Both the position numbers and the translations under genes were made by a program. 64,000 nucleotides of DNA from Warburgia ugandensis (Eukaryota; Streptophyta; Magnoliopsida; Canellales; Canellaceae): contig CP141133.1 in assembly GCA_035236585.1 (NCBI GenBank), positions 45,835,729 through 45,899,728 on the forward strand. Direction: 5' to 3'. Below are positions 12,330-24,529 of this stretch, in pieces. How positions within the stretch are numbered: the stretch's first letter is position 1; every line of letters begins with the position of its first letter. The notes beneath the pieces were generated by a model. That model was not told the DNA's origin. It saw only the letters and a list, made by a program, of their open reading frames with translations, and searched no databases.

Positions 12330-12760
12330 TGATATATACATCAACACTCTTAGATTTTTTACTTAGAGCATCCGCAACCACATTCGCCTTCCCAGGGTGA
12401 TATAGAATCAAAAAGTCATAGTCTTTCAAGTAGTCTAACCACTGGCATTGTCTCATATTAAGGTCGCTTTGTGTTAATATATACTTCAGACTTTTGTCAT
12501 CTGTGTATACTTCAAACTTTTGTCTATAGAGATAGTGTCACCAAATCTTAAGTGCAAACACTACTGCTACCAGCTCCAAATCATGTGTCAAATAATTTAC
12601 TTCATGAGTCTTTAGTTATCTTGATGCATATGCTATAACTCTTCCATGTTGCATGAGTATACAGCTTAAGCCTTTTCCTGAAGCATCACTATATACTACA
12701 AAGCCTCCCATAGCTGAGGGTAATGCCAAAATAGGAGCCAACGTGAGCCTCTTCTTCAAC
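12330..12760 (-). pseudogene. Element A RNase H, decayed
   Basis: Recognisable pieces in the expected order: FVVYSDASGKGLSCILMQ (about 12655-12706) with the first catalytic Asp, then THEVNYLTHDLELVAVVFAL, then QWLDYLKDYDF and YHPGKANVVADALSKKS (about 12355-12430). The last is the standard end of the Ty3/gypsy RNase H domain before integrase. At least two in-frame stops interrupt it. Confidence 0.85.
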
Positions 12761-12829
12761 TCCTGAAAGCTCTATTTACACTGACTTGCCCACTCAAACT
12801 TAGTGATCTTCCTAGTTAATTTGGTCATT

Positions 12830-13560
12830 GGCCGAGCTATTCTAGAAAACCCTTCAATGAAACATCAATAATACCTAGCCAATCCTAAGAAACTTCTAAT
12901 ATCTGTAACAGTCTCTGGTCTCCCCCACTTCATAATGGCTTCTATTTTTGCAAGATCAATTGAAACTCCTTCCTTGAAATAATATGACAAAGGAATTGTA
13001 CTTTGTCTAGCCAGAACTCACCTGTTGAATTTTGCATATAATTGATGCCCTGTAGTGTGCTAAGTACAATCCTGAGATGCTCCCTATGTTCCTCCTCACT
13101 TGACGAATTAACAAGGATGTCGCCAAAGGACACTATCACAAACTAGTCTAGATATTTCTAGAATACGTGGTTCATCAAATCCATAAATGCCGCTAGGGCA
13201 TTTATTAGTCCGAATGGCATCACCAGAAACTCATAATGTCCATATCGATTCTGAAATTTTATTTTAGGAATATCCTCATCGCGTGTCCTCAACTGATGGT
13301 ATCCCAACCTCTAATCTATCTTTGAGAATACTCTCACAGACTACAATTGATCAAAGAAGTCATCTATACGTGGTAAGGGATACTTATTCTTAACCATAAC
13401 TCTATTTAGCATTTGATAATCAACACATAACTTCATAGATCTATCCTTCTTATTTACAAATAGTATTGGAACTTCCCATGGAAATTCACTTGGTTAGAAA
13501 AAACCCAGATCCAACAATTCTTGCAGGTTTTGTTTGAGTTCTTTCAACTCTGTAGATGCC
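12830..13560 (-). pseudogene. Element A reverse transcriptase, decayed
   Basis: Pieces: [20 protein letters not shown] (about 13190-13255), then at 13139-12942 a motif where the catalytic FIDDILVYS of the family has become SFGDILVNS. This is followed by SEEEHREHLRIVL. The C-terminal thumb and connection pieces around SFLGLARYY and GFSRIARPMTKLT are at about 12790-12900. The first Asp of the catalytic pair is Gly, and several frames are broken. Inactive. Confidence 0.88.
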
Positions 13561-13879
13561 ATATGGTAGAGTGCCTTTGAGATGGGAGTTATACCAAGTA
13601 TTAACTCTATGGTAAAGTCTATCTCTCTCTTGGGCTGCAACCCTGGCAACTCATCAGGAAACACTCCTCCAAAATCACGTACAACATTTGTCTTTTTAGC
13701 TTTTATTTAAACTCCTTCTGAGTCCCCACCATGCTTACCAAGTATACTCTATGGTCCTTCGTAATGAGCCTTGTGGCTTTCATAACAGATATAACATGAA
13801 TTCTTGACATGTCAAGTCTACCTTGAAAAGTGTAAGTGTGACCATCTATCTCGTCAAATCATGTCCTCTTCTTTCGATA

Positions 13880-14200
13880 GTTGAGCATAGCTCCATATCT
13901 TGACAACTAATCCATGCCCAATATGACATCAAAATCCATCATATTGAATATGATTAGGATAGTTAGGAACTCTGTCTCCCATCTAAATCCTTATATCATG
14001 GATATACTTATCCAAAATAATGAGTCCTCCATGTGGTATAATGATCTCTAAACTAAACACCAAAGATGATACAGTACAATTCAAAGTTGATGCAAAGTGT
14101 CTTGATATGAGAGAATGTGTAGCATTTGAATCTATTAGTATTCTAGCAAGCTGATTAAGGATGGGTAAAGTACCTTCAATGACTACATTTGAAGCTCTGG
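13880..14200 (-). pseudogene. Element A aspartic protease remnant
   Basis: The minus frame at about 14085-14155 reads ARILIDSNATHSLISRHFA, matching the family active-site pattern DSGATHSFIS. Gly of the DSG triad is Asn. No intact frame around it. Confidence 0.7.
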
Positions 14201-14269
14201 TTTGCTCAGTAGTCAGGGCAAAAACTTGTCCTTGACCATGCAGTACAATTTCTAGTTTTTTAGGTTAAT

Positions 14270-15020
14270 TTTCATTCTTTTTCTTAGGATAATTGTTTAG
14301 AAAATGACCCTTCTCTCCACACCCAAAACACCTCCTCTCCCAGACATAACACAGCTTCCCTAGATCCTTCTTTCCATAGTGTTTGCAATTGTTTTGATCA
14401 ACTTCCTTCCTTTTGAACTCTGGCTTTCGTGGTGGTATAGAAGGAAGTGGAACTGCTGCCTTTGGTGGTAGTTTAACAATGATCGGTTGCTTCCTTTCTA
14501 GTTCTACCTATTTCCTCCAATCAGAAAATTTTCTGTTCTCATCTCTCTTAACTCTCTCTCACACAAAGAGGCTAACTCAACAGCCTTTACTAAAGTAGTT
14601 GGTGGTGACATGAAGATACGACTTCAAATAGCTGTGCTAAACCGATGGACAAACTTATGAGCAGCTTTGAGCTCAGTGGGGCATACCTCCAGTGTGAATC
14701 TTCTTAGTTTAGTGAAATGAGTCTCATATTCTCCCACGGACATAGAACTCTCTCTCTTTCACCTCCACAACATGAGGTGGATAATATTTCTGTTCAAAAA
14801 CTCTTCAGAACTCATCCCACATAATGACTTCAACATCTGAGAAATACGTTTCCTCCACAGTTGGCCACCAATGTGAGGCTTCACTTCTCAACATGAAGCT
14901 AGCAACAATGACTTGTTGCTCTTCTGCCACTATCATCCGCTTAAATAATCTCTCAACCTCATAGAGTTAGGTCCCAGCTACCTCGGCTCCCTCAACACTA
15001 GAAAACTTCGATGCAATCTT
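14270..15020 (-). pseudogene. Element A gag remnant with zinc knuckle
   Basis: About 14780-15010 gives capsid-like pieces: VERLFKRM, EEQQVIVASFMLRSEASHWW, then MWDEF, FEQKYYPPHV and KEREF, all typical of Tekay gag. At about 14290-14390 is a zinc knuckle, CFGCGEKGHFLNNYP. It is CX2CX4HX4 with Tyr where the fourth ligand Cys should be. It is preceded by CKHYGKKDLGKLC. Stops and frameshifts throughout. Confidence 0.82.
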
Positions 15021-15315
15021 CTTGAATCATTCTAGCAAGTTGTCACTCTTACTTGTAGCTTTTGTTTGATTTATTGAAATATCAATTGCATCACTTCATG
15101 TCAACACTCAGTTGTGCTTGTATTGATGGTTCTAGTATGTCATGTTGAACCGGTGCAATTATAAGTGCAGATGTAGGTGCCTTATTCCCAATAGTACTAG
15201 ACTCTTATAAGAATTTACCTAAGTCATTTAAGTTAAGATGTCCCTATGACTCGTCATCTCACTTTTGATATACTTTGACTCCTAAGTGTGTTTCATTGTG
15301 AGTAGTATGAACCAT

Positions 15316-15330
15316 AAGCTCTGATACCGA
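15316..15330 (-). other. Element A primer-binding site (tRNA-Met initiator type)
   Basis: The minus strand reads CGGTATCAGAGCTT just inside the LTR. The canonical site is TGGTATCAGAGC, complementary to the 3' end of initiator tRNA-Met, so there is one mismatch. Confidence 0.85.
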
Positions 15331-15331
15331 T

Positions 15332-18300
15332 TGTGACGACCTTGATTTTTTTTACCCTAATTTTTTTTTTTTATACTTTCAAAAACAGTGGGGTTCCTAG
15401 TTTTAAAATATCTTTTTAAAATTAAATGCTAAAATCATACATTTCTGTCTAAAATTCAGTAGAGTTTCCTCTATTTTTCAGACTTAAGTATTTAACGCAT
15501 GCGATGCAGAAATACCTGATAGCTTTTGTAAAATTAATATAATATAAAGATTTAAAATTTTCCTTTCTTTCAAAATCATATACTAGTCACAGCCCAAGAC
15601 TCACTCATTAGTTAAAATTTGCCAACTATGAAGTATATTAAATGTATCCTTAATAACAAGTAGTCAACTCCTTACTACAATCATAAAATAAATAGTATCA
15701 CACACCCTTTTCTAGTTTAAAGGTCACTTCAATAACCAGTTATTCAGCAGTCAATCCCCTTTTTCTCTTATTAGAACATCCACCTAAAATTGCTGGTTGT
15801 AAGGGGGCGAGTACCACAACTCACAGTGAGTATTTACAAGGCTAGATAAAACCTTATCAAACCATAATCCATATTGATATTCAATATAAGTTCATATAAC
15901 ATAACTACACATGTTAAATTTGACAATATTCACAATAATCAATTCACATATAGTAAAATTGTCAAACATGACACAATACATAGAGATCATTGTTGTTCAC
16001 AACATTCAATAATATTCAAAGATATAAAGATTTCAATAATAATAACTAAATATCATAAATCAAAATCCGTAGAAGTAGAAATTATCAAAATGAGTCAATA
16101 ATCCTTTTGGATTGCCTAACTTGAATTTAACATGTCTTAAGTATAAAATACTAAGTTTACGATATAGGCCCACTAGCAAGCTATGGCTTTGCTATGTGTC
16201 AAAATTGTGCTTGGATACCACAACCACTACACCGCCTTAATGGGAAAGAATGTATCAATACAAGATGGAGTATTACAATCATAAAATAAATAGTATCACA
16301 CACCCTTTTCTAGTTTAAAGGTCACTTCAATAACCAATTATTCAGCAGTCAATCTCCTTTTTCTCTTATTAGAACATCCACCTAAAATTGCTGGTTGTAA
16401 GGGGGCGAGTACCACGACTCACAGTGAGTATTTACAAGGCTAGATAAAACCTTATCAAACCATAATCCATATTGATATTCAATATAAGTTCATACAACAT
16501 AACTACACATGTTAAATTTGACAATATTCACAATAATCAATTCACATATAGTAAAATTGTCAAACATGACACAATACATAGAGATCATTGTTGTTCACAA
16601 CATTCAATAATATTCAAAGATATAAAGATTTCAATAATAATAACTAAATATCATAAATCAAAATCCGTAGAAGTAGAAATTATCAAAATGAGTCAATAAT
16701 CCTTTTGGATTGCCTAACTTGAATTTAACATGTCTTAAGTATAAAATACTAAGTTTAAGATATAGGCCCACTAGCAAGCTATGGCTTTGCTATGTGTCAA
16801 AATTGTGCCTGGATACCACGACCACTACACCGCCTTAATGGGAAGGAATGTATCAATACAAGATGGAGTCTATCCCAAGTCGTCCACCCTTAAATCATAT
16901 ATTGTATCTACATCCAAAGGAACCACAGGCTAAGCTGGTCCTATGTCATACATAGCTACCGTGAGTGTCTAACAGCCACTCACTCGGTGTAAAACAATTC
17001 TCAAGAGTCTGATTAACAACTCAAGTTAAATCCTATATTTGAATTCTAACTAGTCATCCAACCTATCTAAATTTTGTCTTTAGACATAACAATAGAATTC
17101 TAACTAGATAATCATTAGAACATTTCTTGCTACATTACTTTTCTTAAGGAATCATTCATAACAAGAATTCTCTTTAAAGAAAATAAATTAATAAGGTCTA
17201 AGCAACTCTTTTTTATTTCCTTACATTTTCAACTTAGTAGTAGGTGTAACCTGAAATTTTCAGTACTAAATCTCAAAGCAACTATGACTCCCAACTTTAA
17301 AATACTCTTGATAATACAAAGGTCCTTTATAGTTACATTGAGATTATTCAAACTATTATATTTACAAAACCTTTTTATTTTATTCCTTATGGAATTCTCA
17401 ACCTAAGTTGTGATATTTCTATCTTATGGTTATCCTTCTTTGTTAATGGTTTCACTTATTAATGCTTTGCTCACCATAGCCTTCTTATCAAAGTCATCAT
17501 TTTAATGTGGCTTTAAATTATTATAGGAAGATTTTCAAGCACTAATTTTTTTGTGCTTAATTGATTACAACTTAATCTCTTTTTTGACAACTATCACTAC
17601 CTCATATTCATAGTTCAAAAATTCTCATCATTGAATTTCACATAAGCTTAAATATGACATACGTAGTTAAGGTTGTTGTTAACATGTTTTACTAAAATGA
17701 TACTCATTACATTTTATACTCATGCTAACATATATTTCTAAAGTTTACTTTCAAAACCTTACTTGTATTAAGTATTCATACGCGATGTTTTTTTATAATG
17801 ACATTTAAAGTGATAAAGTTTATCCATAATATAAACTAAAATTTAGAAAGGATCTTAAGGGCTTAATCTTTTATTAAAATTGTTCTACAAGGCTATAGTG
17901 TTTACAACTTATATTCTACATAACCAATAGTTTATAATTTACAAAAGCAAACAACATATAGTTACTAGAATCATTCTTTAAGTTAAGGTTTGGTAGTGAA
18001 GATCCATGTATTGTACCATTTCTTTTTAGGAAATTTTGACTCTATCATTAGTTAGAACTCATAAAGAACTACTAGATGATGTGATGAAATAAGTGACTGG
18101 TAGATTTGTCCTTAGATAGGAATGCAACAGCTTGATTATAGCAACATAACAATCACATCTAGACTTAAACAACAACTTGGTTTGTTCTGCAATTAACCTT
18201 TGTGTTGCATAACCAATGCTAAAGAAACACCTTTAAGAAAACTAATTGTGGACCTTAATAGAAACCTCCATCATGTGGAGTTACTCTTTTATGGACAGTT

Positions 18301-20309
18301 CGATAAATAGTCCCATAAGGTAGTTGGTAGACAAAGTTTCTAACTATTTATATAACGACATAGGATTTATTTGTTGGCTGCCAGTTAATATAAAAGTTTT
18401 TGTTTGTATATCAACATAGAATGGTATCCAACATTTATGACTAATGCTTATTGACACAGGGATATTCAATTCATTATCTATAGAAGTCTCTTAAATGGAA
18501 TGATGAGTTAAATTTTAATGTAATCTAGTTTCTGAAAATTTTATTTTTACACTTGTATAATTTTAGATCCATCACATAAATAAAAATCACTTCTGGAGAA
18601 CATTTTATTAAACATGTCAGATATAGAATTTTAGTGTAAAGAAATATTGACATCAAGTTACCTTATAACATATAAATCAAAGTATTGGGATTCTGTAGCA
18701 CATAAACTGCATATGTTGTGTGAATTTTTACTGACCAATAGTTCTTGACTACATCAGAAATCAAACAACAGGAAAGATAATTATGGAATAATCAAAACTA
18801 CGATTACTGTTTGAAAGTTTCAATGCAATGGATTACAAATTGTACACAACATGATTCATAAAATTTAAACTACACAACTACTCTTTGTAATTGTAGAACA
18901 ATAAATTGTTATCTTATGAAGCATGATTTAAAATTTTAAACTAATTATTCTAGTAAAAATTTAAGATTTTATATCAACTACAAAGTTATTGCTAGAAGTT
19001 TTAAAACAATAGTTTTTTATCATCTAAAACATGATACAGATATTTATGTTAGTAATATTCAGTAAAAATTTGAAATAAATAAAAACATTTAGTCATTAAT
19101 TTTTAGAAAAAATAAAAAATAAAGTTAAATCTAAGCAAGTAAAATCCCTCAACCGTTATTTCTCCTTACTGATTTGATATTGGATCAGACCCAGTAGTTT
19201 TTTTTTTTTTTTTCTTGAATTAGGTATGAGAATAGGAAACTGTAAATTTATTTTTGTTGTGAATCCCTCACCAAAAACCATGCGCACTTGCCCAATCTAG
19301 CTGTCTTCTAGTTTCCAATTAAAAATCCCAAAATCAACTCTTTGTTCTTTGCATTTTCAGCAAAATCCCTCTTCTCTCTTTGATTTTCTCTTCTAGGCCT
19401 TCCACGCAAAAAGCCTTAGTTCTCCTTCTTATCCTCAGCAATCCCTCTTCTTCCTCTATAATTTCCTCTTCTAGTGCTTCCACAGAAAAACACCAACATT
19501 CTTCTTCTTCTTCTTCTTATTTCATCTCTTTGGCTATTCTATGTTTTTCTTTTTTTTCATTCTCAGGTTCTTCATGCATAAATGAAATAAAGGAAGTTTC
19601 CTTATTTCATGTTTATTTTTGTTTTTAACTCTTTTTTTTTATACTCTTCTAACTTATAATTATGTTACTTGATGTGTTGGGATTTCTAATTGAATCCTAG
19701 CCATTAGATTATTTTTAGTTTTGAAATCTTCTATTTTGAGCCATTGGATCATCATTAAAGGCTAAGTTTTGTAGCAGTTTAAAACATTGCTTTCTTTTAT
19801 CTTCTAATTGTTAGACCAACATCTAATGATCATTATTTTACTTAGTCTAATGGAGTTTTAAAAAGAAAATCATGACCACTAGATCTTCATTTGAGGGTTC
19901 TCATTTATAACAATCCTTCTTAATTCATTGCCTTCTTACATTTCCCTGACATGAGATTTTATTTTGCCTCATGTAGGTTTCCATAATTAAATAATAAAAT
20001 AAATAAAACATAATTTTCTTCTTAAAAATTGTCAGGGAGGTGACTTGAATTCTAGACCTTGCCTTGATAAGTAGTACTTGGGACCGCTTAGCTACACTTA
20101 GCTTAGGTCGTCAAGTCTTACTAGGTTAAAGTTTTATTAGTACTTATATCCTAATTACACACAATTTATTTAATGAGTTATAATTAGAAAATTTGTTTAG
20201 CCTTTATTTTAACTCACTTTTACACCATAATAGTCAACAATTGACTTAAAAATTTTCATAATTTATAAATATAATATCTCTTTATTTTTTAAAAATGTGG
20301 GCCATTACA
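15332..20309 (-). mobile_element. Element A 5' LTR, about 5.0 kb with an internal duplication
   Basis: In minus orientation it starts TGTAATGGCCCACA at 20309 and ends GGTCGTCACA at 15332, next to the primer site. Without the 598-bp duplication at 15673-16868 it would be about 4.4 kb. It is flanked at 20310-20314 by GTGGA, one half of the target duplication. It has no coding potential; short open frames inside are chance or duplicated noise. A (CTT)n run is at 19499-19518. The palindrome ACTCACAGTGAGT at 15819-15831 (and 16417-16429) lies about 490 bp before the LTR end. Confidence 0.9.
15673..16868 (-). repeat. 598-bp tandem duplication inside the A 5' LTR
   Basis: Copy 1 is 15673-16270 and copy 2 is 16271-16868. 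By eye only about eight substitutions separate them, mostly C/T or G/A transitions. The two LTRs of A differ far more. The duplication encodes nothing; the identical 75-residue open frames starting at 15874 and 16472 are a by-product. Confidence 0.95.
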
Positions 20310-21438
20310 GTGGAATGGCTTGGAGGGATGCTTCACACCTTAGGAAAAGAAGTAGGAGCACCTTAACAATGAAAATCCAATATAAAAAGGATTAGAAGCT
20401 TGAGCTAGGAATAGGACGCATCCTTCCCAATGGGGAAGGCATCTTTTTCCTTGGTAAAAAAATCATGCTATGCTTAGATGTTTGCTAGGTTTAAATCAAG
20501 GTGTGGTGGGGATTAAATCAAGCTATTTTGGATGTTGAGGATAATGAAAAGGCTAGAGTTTCCAATTAGGAAAGTGGGTGTAAGGTGGTTTGGATTAAGG
20601 AAGGGAAGTACATGGGAGACGCCTTTAGGAAGGGGTGTCTTCCCCCTTCAAAAGTCATTGAATGTTTGTTTTTGAAGGAAAGTGAGTGGGAATAGGTTAT
20701 GAAAGAGGTGGAGAAATTTGGTTGGTTGGAAAGTTTCCTAAGAGGTGGAATGAGATAGAGTTTTGAAAATTCATAGTGCATCTTAAGGGTGCGGTCAAAA
20801 TTAAGGAAAAATTAGGGAAAAGAGAGAAAACACTAAAAATTGGTTGCACTTATCCCATTGATCCACATGCCATCTTATATTAATATATTTTCCATTAATT
20901 ATCTTCAAAATAACTCATGGATAACTCTCTTGAGTGGATTGTATGGTTTGGCTTGAATTCCTTACCTTGCCACTTTCTTTCATGGCTTATATGGCTAAGG
21001 TGGCTTAAGTGGCTTCATGCAAAGGTAGTAAGAATGCATGGGTTAATTCATGAGCCCACTATGCCAATCTTTAGCTAATTTAATCACATCAATTATTAGT
21101 ATACAAGATGATCTTAACCTTTTATTTATGTTAAAATGATGATTTTGAGGCTTTGACTTGATATTTTGATCTAGATCTTCAATTTCATCCTGATCAATCT
21201 TGGCTGTTGGATCACCATCTTACTTCCTACAAAAAGTGAAAAATCATAGAAAAACATAATTAATCACACACTTACATTGGAGTAGCTTTTGGACCTGCAA
21301 AATAATAAATTTTTGGGTTATTAGATAAAAAATTCGTGTGTTACAAATTTTGGTCTAAAAACTCTAATTCATCCCTATAAGTTGTAACACATGGGTACTT
21401 ATTGGATGGTTTTCATGCAAAATTAAACACTTATCACA
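20310..21438 (-). mobile_element. Element B (Athila-type) 3' LTR, 5' part, interrupted by element A
   Basis: In minus orientation the LTR begins TGTGATAAGTG at 21438, right after a purine-rich tract. It matches Y LTR 32542-33361 and C LTR 49325-49840. It is cut at 20310 by the start of the A LTR. The rest of this LTR is most likely the inverted piece at 558-1855. Combined LTR length would be about 2.4 kb. Confidence 0.88.
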
Positions 21439-22149
21439 CCCCCAACCAGCATTTTTTTAGTCTCAAGCAAAACATACAAAAATTATTTTACAAAAACAAG
21501 TACAATGTGTCACTTTCGTAGGTACTCACAACTGCATTTAGCACATGCATAAAGCCCTTAAACCTCATGAGGGTTTGCAGTGAATACATACCCACAAAAT
21601 TTCTTAAGGTTCAATCCCCTATTTTATCTCAAAGAATCCTCATTCATTAGCACTCTACTAGTTTTTCACAACTCAATGGAGAAAATTAACAATTTTATAA
21701 ATCATACACATATTAATGACATTTCATTCTAGTTATTTCTCAGAGTGCATGTGTATGTATAGCCACATAAATCTTAACTTCTAACTGGATATGCTTAAAT
21801 TTAATTGAAAATATATCTTGACCTCAAATGCCCTCAAGTATACTCTCAGAAATGAAGCTCTCAAATAAGGGTTTAAACATATTTCTCCCATTATGTGATC
21901 TCAACGAAGCTAATGGTTCACAAAAAATTTTGAAGTGCTAACATGACGAAGGAAAGTGATCCTTAAGGGTGAATGTTGTCACCAAGAATCATAGGGATGT
22001 TTTACCTTAATTCCTTATTTGTCTCCTTTTTAAGGCTATGTTCCACCTAAGATCCACAGGTCTTTAATTAGGACAAAATGTAGGCTTAGGTAAGGGTTAT
22101 GAAAAGAAGGGTATAAGGATTTCTAAGGTTCAAAATGGAGTAGATATCT
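21439..22149 (-). other. Element B polypurine tract and 3' non-coding region
   Basis: The minus strand carries ATGCTGGTTGGGGG at 21439-21452 just before the LTR, a typical Athila plus-strand priming tract. Above it there is no coding signal up to the lysine-rich frame at 22150. Confidence 0.75.
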
Positions 22150-22359
22150 TCAATCAATATCTACTAGGACACTTTTTGGGTTTCTTTGAAGTGAATTTTC
22201 TTTGTATTCTTGTCTTTCACTTTTTCTCTTCTTTTTTAATACTTTTCTTTTTACTTTTTTTTTTTTTTTTTTTGGCTTCTTTGGAAGAAAGACTACTAAT
22301 TTTGTTTTTTTCGTTTTTACTTTTTCCCTCTTTTGAACTTTTCTACTAACATTACTCAT
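22150..22359 (-). CDS. Short lysine-rich reading frame, Athila B, unknown function
   Basis: 69 residues starting MSNVSRKVQKR, followed by a lysine-rich tract (KKPKKKKKKVKRK, about residues 28-40) and an acidic, Ser-poor tail. It lies between the end of pol and the 3' LTR, where some Athila elements carry an env-like frame. There is no signal peptide or membrane segment, and it shows no sequence likeness to an envelope protein that I can see. Element C has a counterpart at 50464-50685 with the same start region and the same SRKVQKR and LP.K..KK spacing. The basic tract looks like a nuclear or RNA-binding stretch. A poly-T run at 22255-22273 (plus) encodes the lysines and could be slippage-prone. 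It may be chance shared by descent; real expression is unproven. Confidence 0.35.
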   Translation of the reverse strand: MSNVSRKVQKREKVKTKKTKLVVFLPKKPKKKKKKVKRKVLKKKRKSERQEYKENSLQRNPKSVLVDID

Positions 22360-23060
22360 TTTGAAAATGGGTAATGGATGCTATTTTTTTACTGATTTTT
22401 CTAGGTTAAAGTGATTGGGGTTAAGAAAGAATGGCTTAATAGTAGGCTCAAAGGGTTAATTAGTGGTAGATATATTGGGTAGGCTTTATGTCTCTAGGTT
22501 GGACAAGGATCACTTATATCATTTCCTAGGTCCCTAAAGCCTATCAAATTTAATAAATTTTCTAGAAATAAAGCTGTTACTCCTATTTATTGTTGATAGT
22601 TAACCAAAACAAGGATAACATGATCACACTAAGTTATGTACATTGAAGAAACCATGTAATTACATATAGCTCTCTTGAAAGAACATAATCTTTAAACTCA
22701 CTAGATTATAGGTCTCCATTGATTCTCCTCATGGTTGCTAAGTCATATAGCTCTATTAGTCTTGACTACGTACTCTTTATAAATGGTTTTCTAGAATTAA
22801 CTTTCATAAAATTCTTAAACACATTAATAATATGCAAAACTAATTATATACACTCCCATTAAGAGGTGAAAACATTAGAATTATTAAATTTTGAACATCC
22901 AGTTCCCATCACAACAAGGGAACTCTTCCAAAAAGGTTTTTTCTTTTTTTTTGAAAATTCAAAATCCCTATATGCATCTACAACCCCCAACTTGAATAAA
23001 AATTGTCCCCAATATTTGAAAACATAGGATCCTATATAAAAAGATGCGGGAGATTAAAAA
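22360..23060 (-). other. Element B non-coding region between pol and the lysine-rich frame
   Basis: AT-rich, alignable with C at about 50690-51400. No gene seen. Confidence 0.6.
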
Positions 23061-24410
23061 AAGAACATCTGGGTTGCCTCTTAGGGAGCGCTAAGTTTTA
23101 CACCTTCAGCCAGGCATAATGATGAGTGCAATAATGGTACACTCTAAGGGTTCTTGGAGTGGTAATCTAAGTTGGGTCATGATATTGAGGTGCCTCTAAT
23201 AGTATCTCATCAATCTCAAGATTAGGCATCTCTATGAAAGGTTTTAACCTCTGACCATTTACCTTTTAGATTTCTTCATCCTTCTCAATCTTGATGGCCC
23301 CATGAGGATGGACAATGCATACTATATAAGATATGGTCCACCTAGATTTGAGTTTTCCTTGGAAGAGATGCAATCTAGAGTTATACATAAGACCTTTTGT
23401 CTAGATGTGAAGGATTTCCTTATGATTTTTCGATCATGTGCAACCTTCATCTAGTATTTGTATAATCATGCAGAGTCATATGCATCTTTCCTCAAATTTT
23501 CCAACTCATTGAGTTAGAGTTTGTAGTTGGTTCTAGTAGAATCTAGGTCAAAATTACACTTTTTGATAGCCCAATATGCTTTGTGCTCTAATTCTACTAG
23601 TAAGTGGCAGGCCTTTCCATAGACCAAGTGGTAAGATGATATTCCTATAGGGTTTTATATGCTATACGATAAGCCCACAAAGCATTATTGAGTCTCATAG
23701 ACCAGTCTTTCCTACTTGGATTGACTGTCTTATCTAGAATTTGCTTTTTCTCCCTATTGGATGCCTCTACTTGGTCACTGGTCTAAGGTAGCTATTCTAT
23801 GGTTGACACCATAGTTTTTCATTAAATTCTTAGACATTTTATTACAAAAATGTTTTTTTTCATCACTTATTATGGCTCTTGGAGTACCAAACCTTGCAAA
23901 GATATTTTCTTTTAAGAACTTTACCATGACTTTGTGGTCATTAGTTTTGTAGGGTATAGCCTCCACCCACTTAGACATGTAGTCTACTCCCACTAGGATG
24001 TAAATATTTCCAAAACAATTAGGAAAGGGTCCCAAGAAATCTATGCCCCAAACATCAAATGGCTATACAATAAGTATTGGGTTTAAGGGAATCATTTGTC
24101 TCCTTCCTAGACTACCTAATCTTTGACACCTTACACATGCTGTGCAGTAAGCATGTGTATTCTTAAATATCGTAGGCCAATAAAAATCTTACTTAGAATT
24201 TTTGTAGTTATCTTTCTCAAGCTAAAATAGCACCCACATGCATGATCATGACAGAAGGAGATGATTTGATTATGTTCACCATCTGGTACGTATCTCCTAA
24301 TCACTTGGTTAGGATAATACTTTAATAAGTATGGGTCATCCCAAGTAAAAAATCGAACCTCGGTCAAAAATATCTTTTTATCTTGTTTAGTCCAATGATT
24401 AGGCATTTGT
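23061..24410 (-). pseudogene. Element B integrase (Athila type), decayed
   Basis: At 24406-24131 an open piece holds the zinc-finger half, with CHDHACGCYFS; a Tyr replaces the His found in element C and the family. At 24035-23775 the catalytic core reads [20 protein letters not shown], then [13 protein letters not shown], then [11 protein letters not shown] with the second Asp region. Further down, decayed pieces give [11 protein letters not shown] and the end VNGQRLKPF (about 23230-23270). Just after pol is the block TTAGCGCTCCCTAAGAGGCA (about 23070-23092), a conserved Athila feature. Stops and frame changes throughout. Integrase of a dead element. Confidence 0.9.
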
Positions 24411-24529
24411 CCTGTAATAATATAATGAGCAATATCATTGTACCAAAGAAATTAGGAAATATGCAATAACTGTTCATTAGGTAAGGATTTAGTTGTAGGC
24501 ATGTGATCGTTAGTATGCTCCACCACTAG

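Noticed and set aside
15874..16699. Two identical 75-residue frames
   Set aside because: They are the two copies of the 598-bp LTR duplication and not selected genes.
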